Shown here: one piece after another, positions 28,250-36,825 of the stretch
Numbering within the stretch: the stretch's first letter is position 1
Layout of the letters: each line of letters begins with the position of its first letter
Source: Nocardia sputorum
Lineage (GTDB): Bacteria > Actinomycetota > Actinomycetes > Mycobacteriales > Mycobacteriaceae
Length of the DNA: 64,000 nucleotides
NCBI RefSeq assembly: GCF_027924405.1
Contig: NZ_AP026978.1
Location: 4,216,001-4,280,000 of the forward strand
Direction: 5' to 3'
Program-made: the position numbers and the translations under genes
Notes under the pieces: model-generated
What the model was told of the DNA's origin: nothing
Database searches by the model: none
The model's input: only the letters and a program-made list of their open reading frames with translations

Positions 28250-28942
28250 TCAATGCTCGGCGTTCCAGAAGCCGATGAAGACAGCTCCCCACCAGCAGAT
28301 CTGGGAGATCACGCCGGTAGCGGCCGCCCAGACCAGCACCCCCGTGGACAGCTGGGCAGAAGGGCGGCGACCGAGTCGTTTACTCAGCATCATGGCTTGG
28401 ATTCCGTTGACTGTGAGGACGAGAACCAAGACCAGTTTGGTTCGGGTCAGCGTCGATGCGAGATTTGGTTCCAGGACGCAGCCGCTGACGATCAGCCCCA
28501 CCAGCCCGGCCCAGATCGGCGCGTGCAGCCGGTCGGCGCCGTCCAGCGCTTCCGCGAAGGTACTACGTCCCACGAGCCAGCGCAGCGCCAGATAGTCCGC
28601 CATCAGCACACCGCCGAAGCCGATTACCAGCGCGGACAGGTGCACGAACAGCCCGGCGGTGTGCAGGACCGGATGGACGGCCAGGTGGCCGGAGATCCAG
28701 ACGGCCACCGCCAGTGCCGCCGCCGCCAGCACGCCGGCGGCGGCGACGGTCCACCACGAATCGTGCACGCGCAGGGGCTTTTCGGGTTCCGCCACCGGCC
28801 ACCGCCTGCTACCGCGGACCGACCATCCGCCGGGATGGTGCTCGCCCCACCGCACGGTATCGGCACGCGGACCCGGCAGCACCACGATGACGGGCGCGAC
28901 GGCCATGGGGCCGGGAGCGTCGGCGAGCGGGATACCGGTCAC
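28250..28942 (-). CDS. Iron-box-associated polytopic membrane protein
   Basis: 230 residues from a GTG with GGAGGAATCC upstream. An N-terminal soluble part of about 60 residues is followed by about five hydrophobic helices. Segments include LVIGFGGVLMADYLALRWL and LTRTKLVLVLVLTVNGIQAM. The pattern is reminiscent of CopD- or DUF2214-like membrane proteins, but no family is certain. An IdeR-type iron box sits 36-54 bp upstream, so iron regulation is likely. Role in iron handling is inferred only from that box. Confidence 0.65.
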   Translation of the reverse strand: MTGIPLADAPGPMAVAPVIVVLPGPRADTVRWGEHHPGGWSVRGSRRWPVAEPEKPLRVHDSWWTVAAAGVLAAAALAVAVWISGHLAVHPVLHTAGLFVHLSALVIGFGGVLMADYLALRWLVGRSTFAEALDGADRLHAPIWAGLVGLIVSGCVLEPNLASTLTRTKLVLVLVLTVNGIQAMMLSKRLGRRPSAQLSTGVLVWAAATGVISQICWWGAVFIGFWNAEH

Positions 28943-28977
28943 GGATTCCTCCGAACAACGTGATGCGAATAAATAAG

Positions 28978-28996
28978 TTAGGTCAGGCTAAACTAT
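28978..28996. promoter_or_regulatory. IdeR/DtxR-type iron box in a divergent promoter
   Basis: TTAGGTCAGGCTAAACTAT matches the IdeR consensus at about 16 of 19 positions by hand alignment, the better of the two iron boxes in the window. It lies 36 bp before the membrane protein (minus strand) and 68 bp before the Hsp70-like gene (plus strand), so either or both may be iron-controlled. Confidence 0.75.
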
Positions 28997-29063
28997 CTTG
29001 TCGGGTCGGTAAAGGTCGTGCCGGATGAGGGACGGCACGACCTGAACACGATGGGAATGGGTT

Positions 29064-30929
29064 ATGTCATGTGGTGTTGGTTTGAGCGTCGGCACGGTGA
29101 ACTCGGTGGCGGCCGTTGTATCCGGCGGAGTCGAGCAGAGGATACGAATTTGCCGCACCCGGTCCGCGCCACCCGGCACCGACGATAATTTGCCGTTCAC
29201 GGCCAGCATCCATGATTCCGCTGCTGAAAGCAGTGCGCAGCCGATAGCCGGGCCGCCCATCCTGCCCGACGCCGAAGTCATCGCGACGATGACGAGTTAT
29301 TTGACCGATGCGATGGATTCGGACGCCGATATCGTATTGGCCTGTCCTGCAATATATTCCGTTCAGGAATTATCCGGGCTGCGGGAGCTGCTCGATGCCG
29401 CCGGGTTGGCGCGAATCGCGTTGACACCGGAACCGGTCGCCGCTGCGGCTTGGCTCGAAATGCACTGCGAGTCGGCGAAATCCGCTTCTATCCTGGTCTA
29501 CGACCTGGGTGGCGGCGGTCTCGACGTCACGGTGCTCCGGTCTGGATCCGATGGCGGCGCCCGGATCGTCGGCCGTCCGGTGCGCTCGTCGGCGTTCGGC
29601 GGACGGGCATTCAGCGCGCTGCTGGCCCACTACACCCACGATCTGACCGCCGACACCACCTCACCCGGCCTGCCCGGGGCGCTTCCGGACGCGGAGGTGG
29701 CCGGGTTACGGGCCGGATTCGTCCGGTCATCGGTACCGCTGCTGCACGAGTGCATCCGGGCCGCGGGACTGACCGCTGCGGATATCGACCGAATCCTGCT
29801 GGTAGGCGGGGCGTCCCGGCCGGCGGAGGTCGCCCAGGTGCTCACGGACGAACTCCGCTGCCCGGTCGTCACCGCGCCCCATCCAGCACACTGCGTCGCC
29901 ATCGGCGCCGCGGCCCTGGCCGCGCGCGGCCTCGGCGGGGCCGAGTTCGTGATGCCGCCACCACGGACCGGACATCCGGCAAAGCGCATCGCGGCGCTGG
30001 CCGGAGCCGCTGCCGTTCTGGCGGCGGTGGGCGTGTCGGCGATGTACGGGGACCTCGGCGAACAGCCCGCGACGCAGGCGCAGGCGCCGGGTGTGGGAAC
30101 TGTGGCCCCGCTCGGACCGCTCCTTCCCAACCGCGCGGAAGAAGGAAGTGAGCATGCGGACCGCCCCGGCTCGCCCCAGCCGCATGCCGCGCGCTGGAGC
30201 ACCACCGATCATCCTGGCGGAGATCGGAATTCGACACTCTTTGCGGCGGATGTCGCAGCCTCTCCACGAGCGGACGCGACGCTCGGACCGCCGCATTCGA
30301 TGCCGGGCACGACCATCGTGGAATCATCCCCTTCTCATCCACCGCGGATGCCGGTCCAGCGGGTGGACACATCGGGATCCGGGGGATCGCGACCGAGAAC
30401 CGGTGAAGCCGTTGCACTCCCCTCCGACCTCGCCGTACCGACGGCCGGGAGTCTTCGTCCACCAGATGCACCCAACACGTTCGACTACGGAACGATGAGC
30501 GGCACAGGGGCATCGATCGATTCCACGACGAACCCGTCCGGTCGGATCGGGGTTGGTGAACCCGTGAGCGCATCGAGCACTGCCGGGGCGGGGGCCTGGA
30601 GCCACCCCGCCGTGAGCGCATCGCGCCGATCCGGGCCGAGCACGGGAAACGACTCCGCCGCACGGGCATCGAGCCGAACCAGCGGCAGCACAGCAAGCGA
30701 CTCCCGCGCAGGAACATCGAACCGGCCCACCGGGAGCACAGCACGCGGCCCCCACGCTGACGCAGCGAACCGGACCGGGGACGGCACGAAAACCGATTCC
30801 GACGCGAGCACCGGCAGCCGCTGCGGCCCGGGTGCGGCGAGCCGGGCGGGCGGAAATACGGGCAGCCATGTCGGCGACCGCGCCGGAAGCGATTCAGCGG
30901 GAAGTACCGGGTCCCGCCCTGGGTCTTGA
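29064..30929 (+). CDS. Membrane-anchored Hsp70-like (actin-fold) protein with long Ser/Thr/Gly-rich tail
   Basis: 621 residues. Residues about 1-300 form a DnaK-like nucleotide-binding domain: a degenerate phosphate-1 loop (VGLSVGTVNSVAAVVSG), phosphate-2 loop (LVYDLGGGGLDVTVLRSG, about 145-162) and adenosine motif (ILLVGGASRPAEV). There is no substrate-binding domain. Instead a single transmembrane helix (about 316-338) leads to about 280 residues of disordered Ser/Thr/Gly/Ala/Arg-rich sequence, presumably outside the membrane. Related membrane Hsp70-like proteins occur in Nocardia and mycobacteria with unknown function. The ribosome-binding site is weak. Confidence 0.75.
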   Translation: MSCGVGLSVGTVNSVAAVVSGGVEQRIRICRTRSAPPGTDDNLPFTASIHDSAAESSAQPIAGPPILPDAEVIATMTSYLTDAMDSDADIVLACPAIYSVQELSGLRELLDAAGLARIALTPEPVAAAAWLEMHCESAKSASILVYDLGGGGLDVTVLRSGSDGGARIVGRPVRSSAFGGRAFSALLAHYTHDLTADTTSPGLPGALPDAEVAGLRAGFVRSSVPLLHECIRAAGLTAADIDRILLVGGASRPAEVAQVLTDELRCPVVTAPHPAHCVAIGAAALAARGLGGAEFVMPPPRTGHPAKRIAALAGAAAVLAAVGVSAMYGDLGEQPATQAQAPGVGTVAPLGPLLPNRAEEGSEHADRPGSPQPHAARWSTTDHPGGDRNSTLFAADVAASPRADATLGPPHSMPGTTIVESSPSHPPRMPVQRVDTSGSGGSRPRTGEAVALPSDLAVPTAGSLRPPDAPNTFDYGTMSGTGASIDSTTNPSGRIGVGEPVSASSTAGAGAWSHPAVSASRRSGPSTGNDSAARASSRTSGSTASDSRAGTSNRPTGSTARGPHADAANRTGDGTKTDSDASTGSRCGPGAASRAGGNTGSHVGDRAGSDSAGSTGSRPGS

Positions 30930-30942
30930 CGAGCGGGTCGTC

Positions 30943-32181
30943 CTAGCTCAGGAGACCGACGATGGTGGCGGACAGGAAGCTGACCAAGGTGGCGCCGTAG
31001 AGCAGGCGAAGGCCGTTGCGCGCGATCACTGTTCCTTGCTTCTCGCTGAGGCTGCGGACCGCGCCGGTGACGATGGCGATGGTGGAGAAGTTCGCGAACG
31101 ACACCAGATAGGTGGACACGATCGCGACGGTGCGGTCGGACAGTCCGCCGTGCTGCCGGTTCAGCTCCTGCATGGCGACCACTTCGTTGGACACCAGCTT
31201 GGTGCCCATGAATCGGCCCGCGGCCGCCGCCTCGTCCCACGGGATGCCGGTGAGCCAGGCGGCGGGGGCGAAGATGTGCCCCATCACATCCTGGAACGTG
31301 GTGCCGTGGAACAGCGCGGCGAAGATTCCGTTGACCATGGCCAGCAGGGCGATGAATCCGATCAGCATGGCCGCGACGGTGAAGGCGACTTTGAAGCCGA
31401 CCAGGATGTACTCGGTGAGCATCTCGAAGAACGATTGCGGCTTGCGGCTGTCGGCGATCTCCTCGCCGAGCAGCCGGGCGTCGTCGGCGGCGGTGACCGC
31501 GTACGGGTTGATCAGCGAGCACACCACGAAGGCGCCCAGCATGTTCAGCATGATGGCCGCGATCACGTACTTCGGGTCGATGAGCTGCATGTAGGCGCCG
31601 AGGATGCCCGCCGAGACCGTCGACATCGCCGAGGCCGCCAAGGTGTACATCCGCTGTGCCGGGATGTCGTCGAGCATGGCGCGCAGCGAGATGAACACCT
31701 CGGACTGGCCGAGGATGGCGGAGGCGACCGCGTTGAACGATTCGATCTTGCCGAAGCCGCTCACCCACGCCAGCAGCAGGCCGAGATATTTGATGATCCA
31801 GGGCAACACCCGCAGGTGCTGCAAGATGCCGATCAAGGCGGAGACGAGCACGATCGGCATCAGCACCGCGAAGAGGAAGGCGGGCCCGCTGCTGCCGACT
31901 CGGGGCAGGTCGCCGAACACGAACGCCGTCCCCTGGGCGGCGTAGCCGAGGATGTGTTCGAAGGTGTCGCTGATCCCCCCGATCACGGTGCGCCCGATCC
32001 CGGTCTTCAGCAGCAGGAAACCGAGCGCCACCTGCAGGATCAGCAATATGCCTATGCGCGGCAGCCGGGCGGCGGCGGCGCGGCGGTCGGTACTGGGCAA
32101 CCATGCCAGCAGCAAAAAGCACACCAGCCCGAGGAACCCGATCAGATAGTGCACGCGCACCTCGGCTGCGGCGGCGTGCAT
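30943..32181 (-). CDS. nupC: NupC-family concentrative nucleoside transporter
   Basis: 412 residues from ATG 32179-32181; a GTG 21 bases later is possible, and the longer frame adds a basic non-family segment. It shows the family order: N-terminal helices, FGDLPRVGSSGPAFLFAVLMP, the GQSEVFISLRAMLDDIP site (about 152-168), MSTVSAGILGAYMQL, and the C-terminal SNEVVAMQEL. NupC/CNT carriers import nucleosides by proton or sodium symport. Local gene context does not narrow the substrate. Confidence 0.88.
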   Translation of the reverse strand: MHAAAAEVRVHYLIGFLGLVCFLLLAWLPSTDRRAAAARLPRIGILLILQVALGFLLLKTGIGRTVIGGISDTFEHILGYAAQGTAFVFGDLPRVGSSGPAFLFAVLMPIVLVSALIGILQHLRVLPWIIKYLGLLLAWVSGFGKIESFNAVASAILGQSEVFISLRAMLDDIPAQRMYTLAASAMSTVSAGILGAYMQLIDPKYVIAAIMLNMLGAFVVCSLINPYAVTAADDARLLGEEIADSRKPQSFFEMLTEYILVGFKVAFTVAAMLIGFIALLAMVNGIFAALFHGTTFQDVMGHIFAPAAWLTGIPWDEAAAAGRFMGTKLVSNEVVAMQELNRQHGGLSDRTVAIVSTYLVSFANFSTIAIVTGAVRSLSEKQGTVIARNGLRLLYGATLVSFLSATIVGLLS

Positions 32182-32303
32182 CGGCTTGTGGGAGCACCTC
32201 TCATGTCGGTTTATGGTGCGGTGTCTCCAGAGTTGAGAAGATCGACGGCGGCTCCGGAACTTAGGTACGCGAAGAAGCAGTGACATCGCGCAGGTGACAA
32301 GGA

Positions 32304-33869
32304 ATGATCGGTGTGCAGACCGGTCGCCACAATCTCATCCTGATGACCTTCCCGATCGACCCCGGGGTCGGCGCACCCCTCCGAATCGAAGGTGAGGTGG
32401 CGGCGGTGGCGCGAGCTTCGGCAGACCAGGCCGACGAGGATTCCGTCGAAATCGGCGGCTACCGGCAGGAGCTGAAACGAACGCTCGGCTCCTTCCAGGT
32501 GTTCGCGATCTCGTTCGCGTTCATCTCGGTGGCGGTCGGCATCTTCGCGACCTACGACGACGTGCTGCGCAACGCGGGTCCGGTCGGTATCTGGCTGTGG
32601 ATCCTCGCGGCGGTGGGCCAGGCCCTGGTGGCGCTGGTGGTGGCGCAGTTCGCGGCGCGCATCCCGCTCAGCGGCTCCGCCTACCAGTGGGCCTCACGAC
32701 TGGCGAACCCCAAGATCGGTTGGTGGTTCGGCTGGGTGACTTTCTGCTATCTGGCGATCGCGGTGGTGGCGGTCGACAACGCGCTCGCGAGCCAGGCGTT
32801 CATGCCGCTCGCGGGCCTCGAGCGGGACGAGGAGACCGCCCGGGTCATCACGCTCGTGGTGCTGTTCGTCCAAGCCGTGCTGGCCATCGCCTCGACGCGC
32901 ATCGTCAGCATGATCAACACCGCCGCGGTGGGACTGGAACTGGCGCTCGTCGTGGTGCTGGCGATCGCGCTCGTCGTCGCCGTGGTGATCACCGGCCGTG
33001 GGGCGACCGGCAATCTCACCTCGCGCGGTATCACCGAGAACGCCTCCGGCTATTTCGCCGTCGGCGGTGGGTTGATGCTGGCGATGATCATGGGCCTCGG
33101 CACGCTGGTCGGCTTCGACGCGGCGGCCAACCTGGCCGAGGAGGCGAAGGACCCGCATCGCAGCGTCCCTCGCGCGATCGTGGGATCGGTCGTGGCGGCC
33201 GGCGTGCTGGGGTTGCTGTTCCTGATCGCGCTCACCGTGGCGATCGATGACATCCCCGGGGTCAGCGCCAGCGGCTCGCCGGTCGCGGCGATCATGCGCG
33301 ACCAACTCGGCCCTGTGATGGAAAGGGTCCTGCTCGCGGCGATCACGTTCGCGTTCTTCGGCGCGGGGATGGTGGTGCTGGCCGCCTGCTCGCGGCTGGT
33401 TTTCGCGATGTCGCGCGACGCGCGCTTCCCCGCCCACAAGCTGATGCGGCGGGTCGACCCGCGCACGCGCACCCCGGTGCCGGCGACGATCCTGATCTTG
33501 CTGCTCGGCGTCGTCCTGATGGTCGCGCTACCAGGTGACGCTCTGCTGGAACTGATCACGGCCTCGACCATCCTGCCCGCCCTCATCTACGGCGCGACGA
33601 TCGTTCTCTACCTGGCGGTGCGCAGGCGGTTGGACCGCAGGAAAGGCGCGTTCGATCTCGGGCGCTTCGAGTTGCCGATCGCCGTCGCAGCGCTGGTGTG
33701 GTCGGCCGTCGCACTGTTCGTGCTGGTCACGCCCGCGGACGCGACGGTTCCCGTCGTGATCGTGGCCGGTTTGCTGCTCGTGGGCGGGCTGTTCTTCCTC
33801 GCCGTGCTGACCTTCGACCGGCAGGCGCTGGAAACGGAACCCGGTGACGTGAGCGTCTTCGAACACTGA
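32304..33869 (+). CDS. APC-family amino acid/amine permease
   Basis: About 521 residues. The start is uncertain: ATG 32304 has no spaced ribosome-binding site, and GTG 32397 after GAAGGTGAG would remove 31 residues with no loss of the membrane domain. About 12 helices; family motifs include TLGSFQVFAISFAFISVAVG, SGSAYQWASRLANPKIGWW and LGTLVGFDAAANLAEEAKDP. This resembles the amino acid/choline/GABA transporter group. Substrate unknown. It ends at a strong terminator shared with the converging ABC operon. Confidence 0.85.
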   Translation: MIGVQTGRHNLILMTFPIDPGVGAPLRIEGEVAAVARASADQADEDSVEIGGYRQELKRTLGSFQVFAISFAFISVAVGIFATYDDVLRNAGPVGIWLWILAAVGQALVALVVAQFAARIPLSGSAYQWASRLANPKIGWWFGWVTFCYLAIAVVAVDNALASQAFMPLAGLERDEETARVITLVVLFVQAVLAIASTRIVSMINTAAVGLELALVVVLAIALVVAVVITGRGATGNLTSRGITENASGYFAVGGGLMLAMIMGLGTLVGFDAAANLAEEAKDPHRSVPRAIVGSVVAAGVLGLLFLIALTVAIDDIPGVSASGSPVAAIMRDQLGPVMERVLLAAITFAFFGAGMVVLAACSRLVFAMSRDARFPAHKLMRRVDPRTRTPVPATILILLLGVVLMVALPGDALLELITASTILPALIYGATIVLYLAVRRRLDRRKGAFDLGRFELPIAVAALVWSAVALFVLVTPADATVPVVIVAGLLLVGGLFFLAVLTFDRQALETEPGDVSVFEH

Positions 33870-33880
33870 CCGGGAGACGC

Positions 33881-33918
33881 CGCGCCGCCCGGAAGCGTCG
33901 TGGCTTCCGGGCGGCGCG
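33881..33918. terminator. Strong bidirectional terminator
   Basis: A perfect 16-bp stem (CGCGCCGCCCGGAAGC with GCTTCCGGGCGGCGCG) and a GTCGTG loop sit between the APC permease and the end of the converging ABC-importer operon. Confidence 0.8.
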
Positions 33919-33937
33919 TAACGGGTACCGGGCACTG

Positions 33938-34987
33938 CTACTGGCGCGGCGCGCGCAACACCTCCTCGACGAACTGCGTGGTGTAGGTCTTCGACAGATC
34001 GATGCGATCGCGCACGGGACGCACGTTCCTCGAGTACTTGCCGAGAATGTCCAGCACGTTCTGCGCGCCTTCGGGTTTCATCAGGCCGTCGCCGTTGAAC
34101 ATGCCGATGGAGTCGCGGATCGACTGGACGTAGAGGTCCTTGCCCGCGCTCGCGTACTGCGGCGGCATCTTCGCGGCGATCTCCTCGGGCGTGTGCGTCT
34201 GGATCCACTGCAGCGTCTGCACGAACGCGGCGGCGAGTTTGCGCACGATCTCCGGGTGGGCGTCGATCGTCGCGCAACTCATGTACAGCGACGTCGCCGG
34301 ATACAGCCCGCCGAGCGCGGCCCGGGTGCCCGCCTCGGTGCGCAGGTCGACCAGAATCCGCGCATCGCCGGAGTTCACCATCTGGGCCACGGTGGGGTCG
34401 GTGGTCATGCCCGCGTCGATGCCGTCGTGGTTCATGCCCGCGATGAACGTCTGTCCCGCACCGACTTTCACCCGGGTGTAGTCGGCGGTGCTCATGCCGA
34501 CCTGGCCGGTGAGCGCCTGGGTGAGGAAGTCGGTGGAGGAACCGAGCGAGGTCACGCCCAGTTTCCTGCCGCGCAGATCGGCGACCGAGGTGATGTCCGG
34601 GTCCGCCCTCGACACCAGTTCCACCTCACCGGGCACGTCGGACATCTGCACCACCGAACGGATGCACTGATCCTTGGCCTGCAGGTCGATGGTGTGGTCG
34701 TAGAACCCGACCACGCCCTGCACGTCGCCGGTGAGCAACGCGGTCTCGGCGGTGGCGCCGGACTGCTCGCCCAGCAGTTTCACATCGATGTCGTTGCGCT
34801 CGAAGAATCCGAGTTGCTGCGTGAGCATGGCAGGCAGATAGATCACCTTTTCCAGCCCGCCCACCATGATGGTGATCTGCGGCCTGCCGTCGGCCATCGG
34901 AATGGTGCGCGAATCCCGGCATCCGGTGGCCGTCAGCAGCGCCGCGATCGCGACGGCGACGAGCGCCAAGTGCTTGCGATACCTCAT
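33938..34987 (-). CDS. ABC importer substrate-binding lipoprotein (NMT1/THI5, SsuA/TauA-like)
   Basis: 349 residues. A lipoprotein signal ending LLTATGC (Cys about 23) indicates membrane anchoring outside the cell. The body has ITIMVGGLEKVIYLPAMLTQ, the FERNDIDVKLLGEQSGA segment and LRGRKLGVTSLGSSTDFLTQ, typical of the NMT1/THI5-like proteins that bind sulfonates, nitrate, pyrimidines or aromatic acids. It is the last gene of a three-gene operon, 2 bp after the permease. Ligand unknown. Confidence 0.87.
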   Translation of the reverse strand: MRYRKHLALVAVAIAALLTATGCRDSRTIPMADGRPQITIMVGGLEKVIYLPAMLTQQLGFFERNDIDVKLLGEQSGATAETALLTGDVQGVVGFYDHTIDLQAKDQCIRSVVQMSDVPGEVELVSRADPDITSVADLRGRKLGVTSLGSSTDFLTQALTGQVGMSTADYTRVKVGAGQTFIAGMNHDGIDAGMTTDPTVAQMVNSGDARILVDLRTEAGTRAALGGLYPATSLYMSCATIDAHPEIVRKLAAAFVQTLQWIQTHTPEEIAAKMPPQYASAGKDLYVQSIRDSIGMFNGDGLMKPEGAQNVLDILGKYSRNVRPVRDRIDLSKTYTTQFVEEVLRAPRQ

Positions 34988-34989
34988 GA

Positions 34990-35874
34990 TCAGATCCCGT
35001 GGTTCGACGACGCTTGCGAGGGCCGCCACTTCAGCAACCGGTTCTCCGCCATGCCGATCCCCCATTCGGCGATCAGCGCGATCACGGTGATGACGATCAT
35101 GCCCGCGTAAATGCCCGCCGAGTCGAAGGTGCCTTGCGCGTTGCTGATCAACAACCCCAAACCTTTACTCGCTCCCGCGTATTCGCCCACGACCGCGCCG
35201 ATCAGCGCGAAGCCGAAGGCGGTGTGCAGGCTGGACAGGATCCAGGTGGTCGCGCTCGGCAGCACGATCGACACCAGCACCTGCCCACGGCTCGCGCCGA
35301 GGATGCGGGCGTTGTTGATCACATTGCCGTCCACCTCGCGCGCGCCGGTGAACGCGTTGAAGAACACCGCGAAGAACACCAGCACCACCACGGTCGCGAC
35401 CTTGGAGCTCAGCCCGAGTCCGAACCAGATGATGAACAGCGAGGCCAGCACGATGCGCGGCACGGCGTTGAGCGCCTTGATGAACGGCGCGAGCACCTCG
35501 GCCCAGTACCGGCTGCGACCCAGCAGCACGCCCAGCACGACGCCGGCCACCGTGCCGATCACGAAGCCGAGCACGGCCTCCTGCACGGTGGTGTAGATCT
35601 GCAGCCAGATGGAGCCGAACTGCGTGCCGTCCGTGAACCATTCGATCAGCCGAGCCCAGATCAGCGACGGCTTGGAGTAGAAGAACGGGTCGATCCAGAC
35701 CGTGGCGGTGAGTTCCCACGCGCCCAGCCACAGCGCCACCAGAGCGGCGCGCAGGCCCCAGGTGCGGATCCGTGCGCGCCGCGCGGTGGTGCGCACTCTG
35801 GCCAGGATCTGCTCTTCGGTCTCGTTCTCCACCACGGGCGCGGCGGCGTCGGGCACCAGCACGTCATGCGACAC
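34990..35874 (-). CDS. ABC importer permease (SsuC/TauC-like)
   Basis: 294 residues, about six helices. The EAA-loop FNAFTGAREVDGNVINNARILGA region (about 165-187; the first residues of each half are shown elsewhere) and LPSATTWILSSLHTAFGFAL are characteristic of binding-protein-dependent permeases of the sulfonate/nitrate/taurine group. Its start overlaps the ATPase gene end by 11 bp, so it is translationally coupled. Confidence 0.88.
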   Translation of the reverse strand: MSHDVLVPDAAAPVVENETEEQILARVRTTARRARIRTWGLRAALVALWLGAWELTATVWIDPFFYSKPSLIWARLIEWFTDGTQFGSIWLQIYTTVQEAVLGFVIGTVAGVVLGVLLGRSRYWAEVLAPFIKALNAVPRIVLASLFIIWFGLGLSSKVATVVVLVFFAVFFNAFTGAREVDGNVINNARILGASRGQVLVSIVLPSATTWILSSLHTAFGFALIGAVVGEYAGASKGLGLLISNAQGTFDSAGIYAGMIVITVIALIAEWGIGMAENRLLKWRPSQASSNHGI

Positions 35875-36670
35875 GGGAGACTCCCTTCGCGCGCGCCGCC
35901 TCGACCTGGTCGCGCAGCGTCTCCCAGATCTCCTGGTAGATGTCGCGGAACTCGGCGGTCAACCGCACTTCCTCGACACTGCGCGGCCGCGCCAAGCCGA
36001 CGGGGAAGTCCCCGCAGACGGTGGCCGGGCTCGCGGTCATGACGACCACCCGGTCGGCGAGCACGATCGCCTCCTCCAGATCGTGGGTGACGAAGATGAC
36101 CGCCGCGTTGGTGCCCGCCCAGACCCGCAGCAGTTCGTCCTGCATGAGCTGGCGGGTCTGCACGTCCAGCGCGCTGAACGGCTCGTCCATCAGCAGGATC
36201 TCCGGCTCGTTGACCAGCGTCTGCGCCAGCGCCACGCGCTTGCGCATGCCGCCGGACAGCTGGTGCGGGTAGTACTTCTCGAACCCGGCCAGACCGACCT
36301 TGCGCACCCAGCCCGACGCCTGCGCGCGCGCCTCGGCTTTCGACGCGCCGCGCAGGCGCGGGCCGAGCGCGACGTTGTCCAGCACGCTCTTCCACGGCAG
36401 CACGGCGTCCTGCTGGAACATGTAGCCGATGCCGTCCGGGATGCCGTCGACATCTTTCCCGCGCACCAGCGTCCGCCCGGCCGACGCCGGTTCCAGACCG
36501 GACACCAGCGACAACGTGGTCGACTTGCCGCATCCGGTCGGGCCGACGACGGCGACGAATTCGCCGGGGGCCACCGTGAGGTTCAGATTGCGCACGGCGG
36601 TGTGGATGCCGCCGCCGGTGCCGGGGAAGCGCTTGGTCGCGCTCCGCAGCTCGATGAGTGATTGCGTCAT
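35864..36670 (-). CDS. ABC importer ATPase (SsuB/TauB-like)
   Basis: 268 residues. Walker A GPTGCGKSTT (about 43-52), the Q-loop in YMFQQDAVLPWKS, signature LSGGMRKRVALAQTL, Walker B ILLMDEPFSALD and the switch His in VIFVTHDLEEAI are all intact. First gene of the operon, divergent from a CitA/CitB-like two-component system. The importer class brings in small anionic or aromatic compounds. Confidence 0.92.
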   Translation of the reverse strand: MTQSLIELRSATKRFPGTGGGIHTAVRNLNLTVAPGEFVAVVGPTGCGKSTTLSLVSGLEPASAGRTLVRGKDVDGIPDGIGYMFQQDAVLPWKSVLDNVALGPRLRGASKAEARAQASGWVRKVGLAGFEKYYPHQLSGGMRKRVALAQTLVNEPEILLMDEPFSALDVQTRQLMQDELLRVWAGTNAAVIFVTHDLEEAIVLADRVVVMTASPATVCGDFPVGLARPRSVEEVRLTAEFRDIYQEIWETLRDQVEAARAKGVSRVA

Positions 36671-36825
36671 TGCTTCCTACTCCTGCGAGATCGGGTAGGG
36701 CGAACGTACGTGGCGCCGGTCACATGCCGGAGCTTGTGCGCACAACCGCCACAAACGCGGGATTCGCAGGTTTTGCGCATTCTGCTCATGCACCGTGCGC
36801 GGTGGTCTACGCCTATGCTGCGGCC

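Noticed and set aside
29450..30151. Plus-strand 233-codon frame inside the Hsp70-like gene
   Set aside because: Shadow frame; the Hsp70-like frame has clear ATPase motifs.
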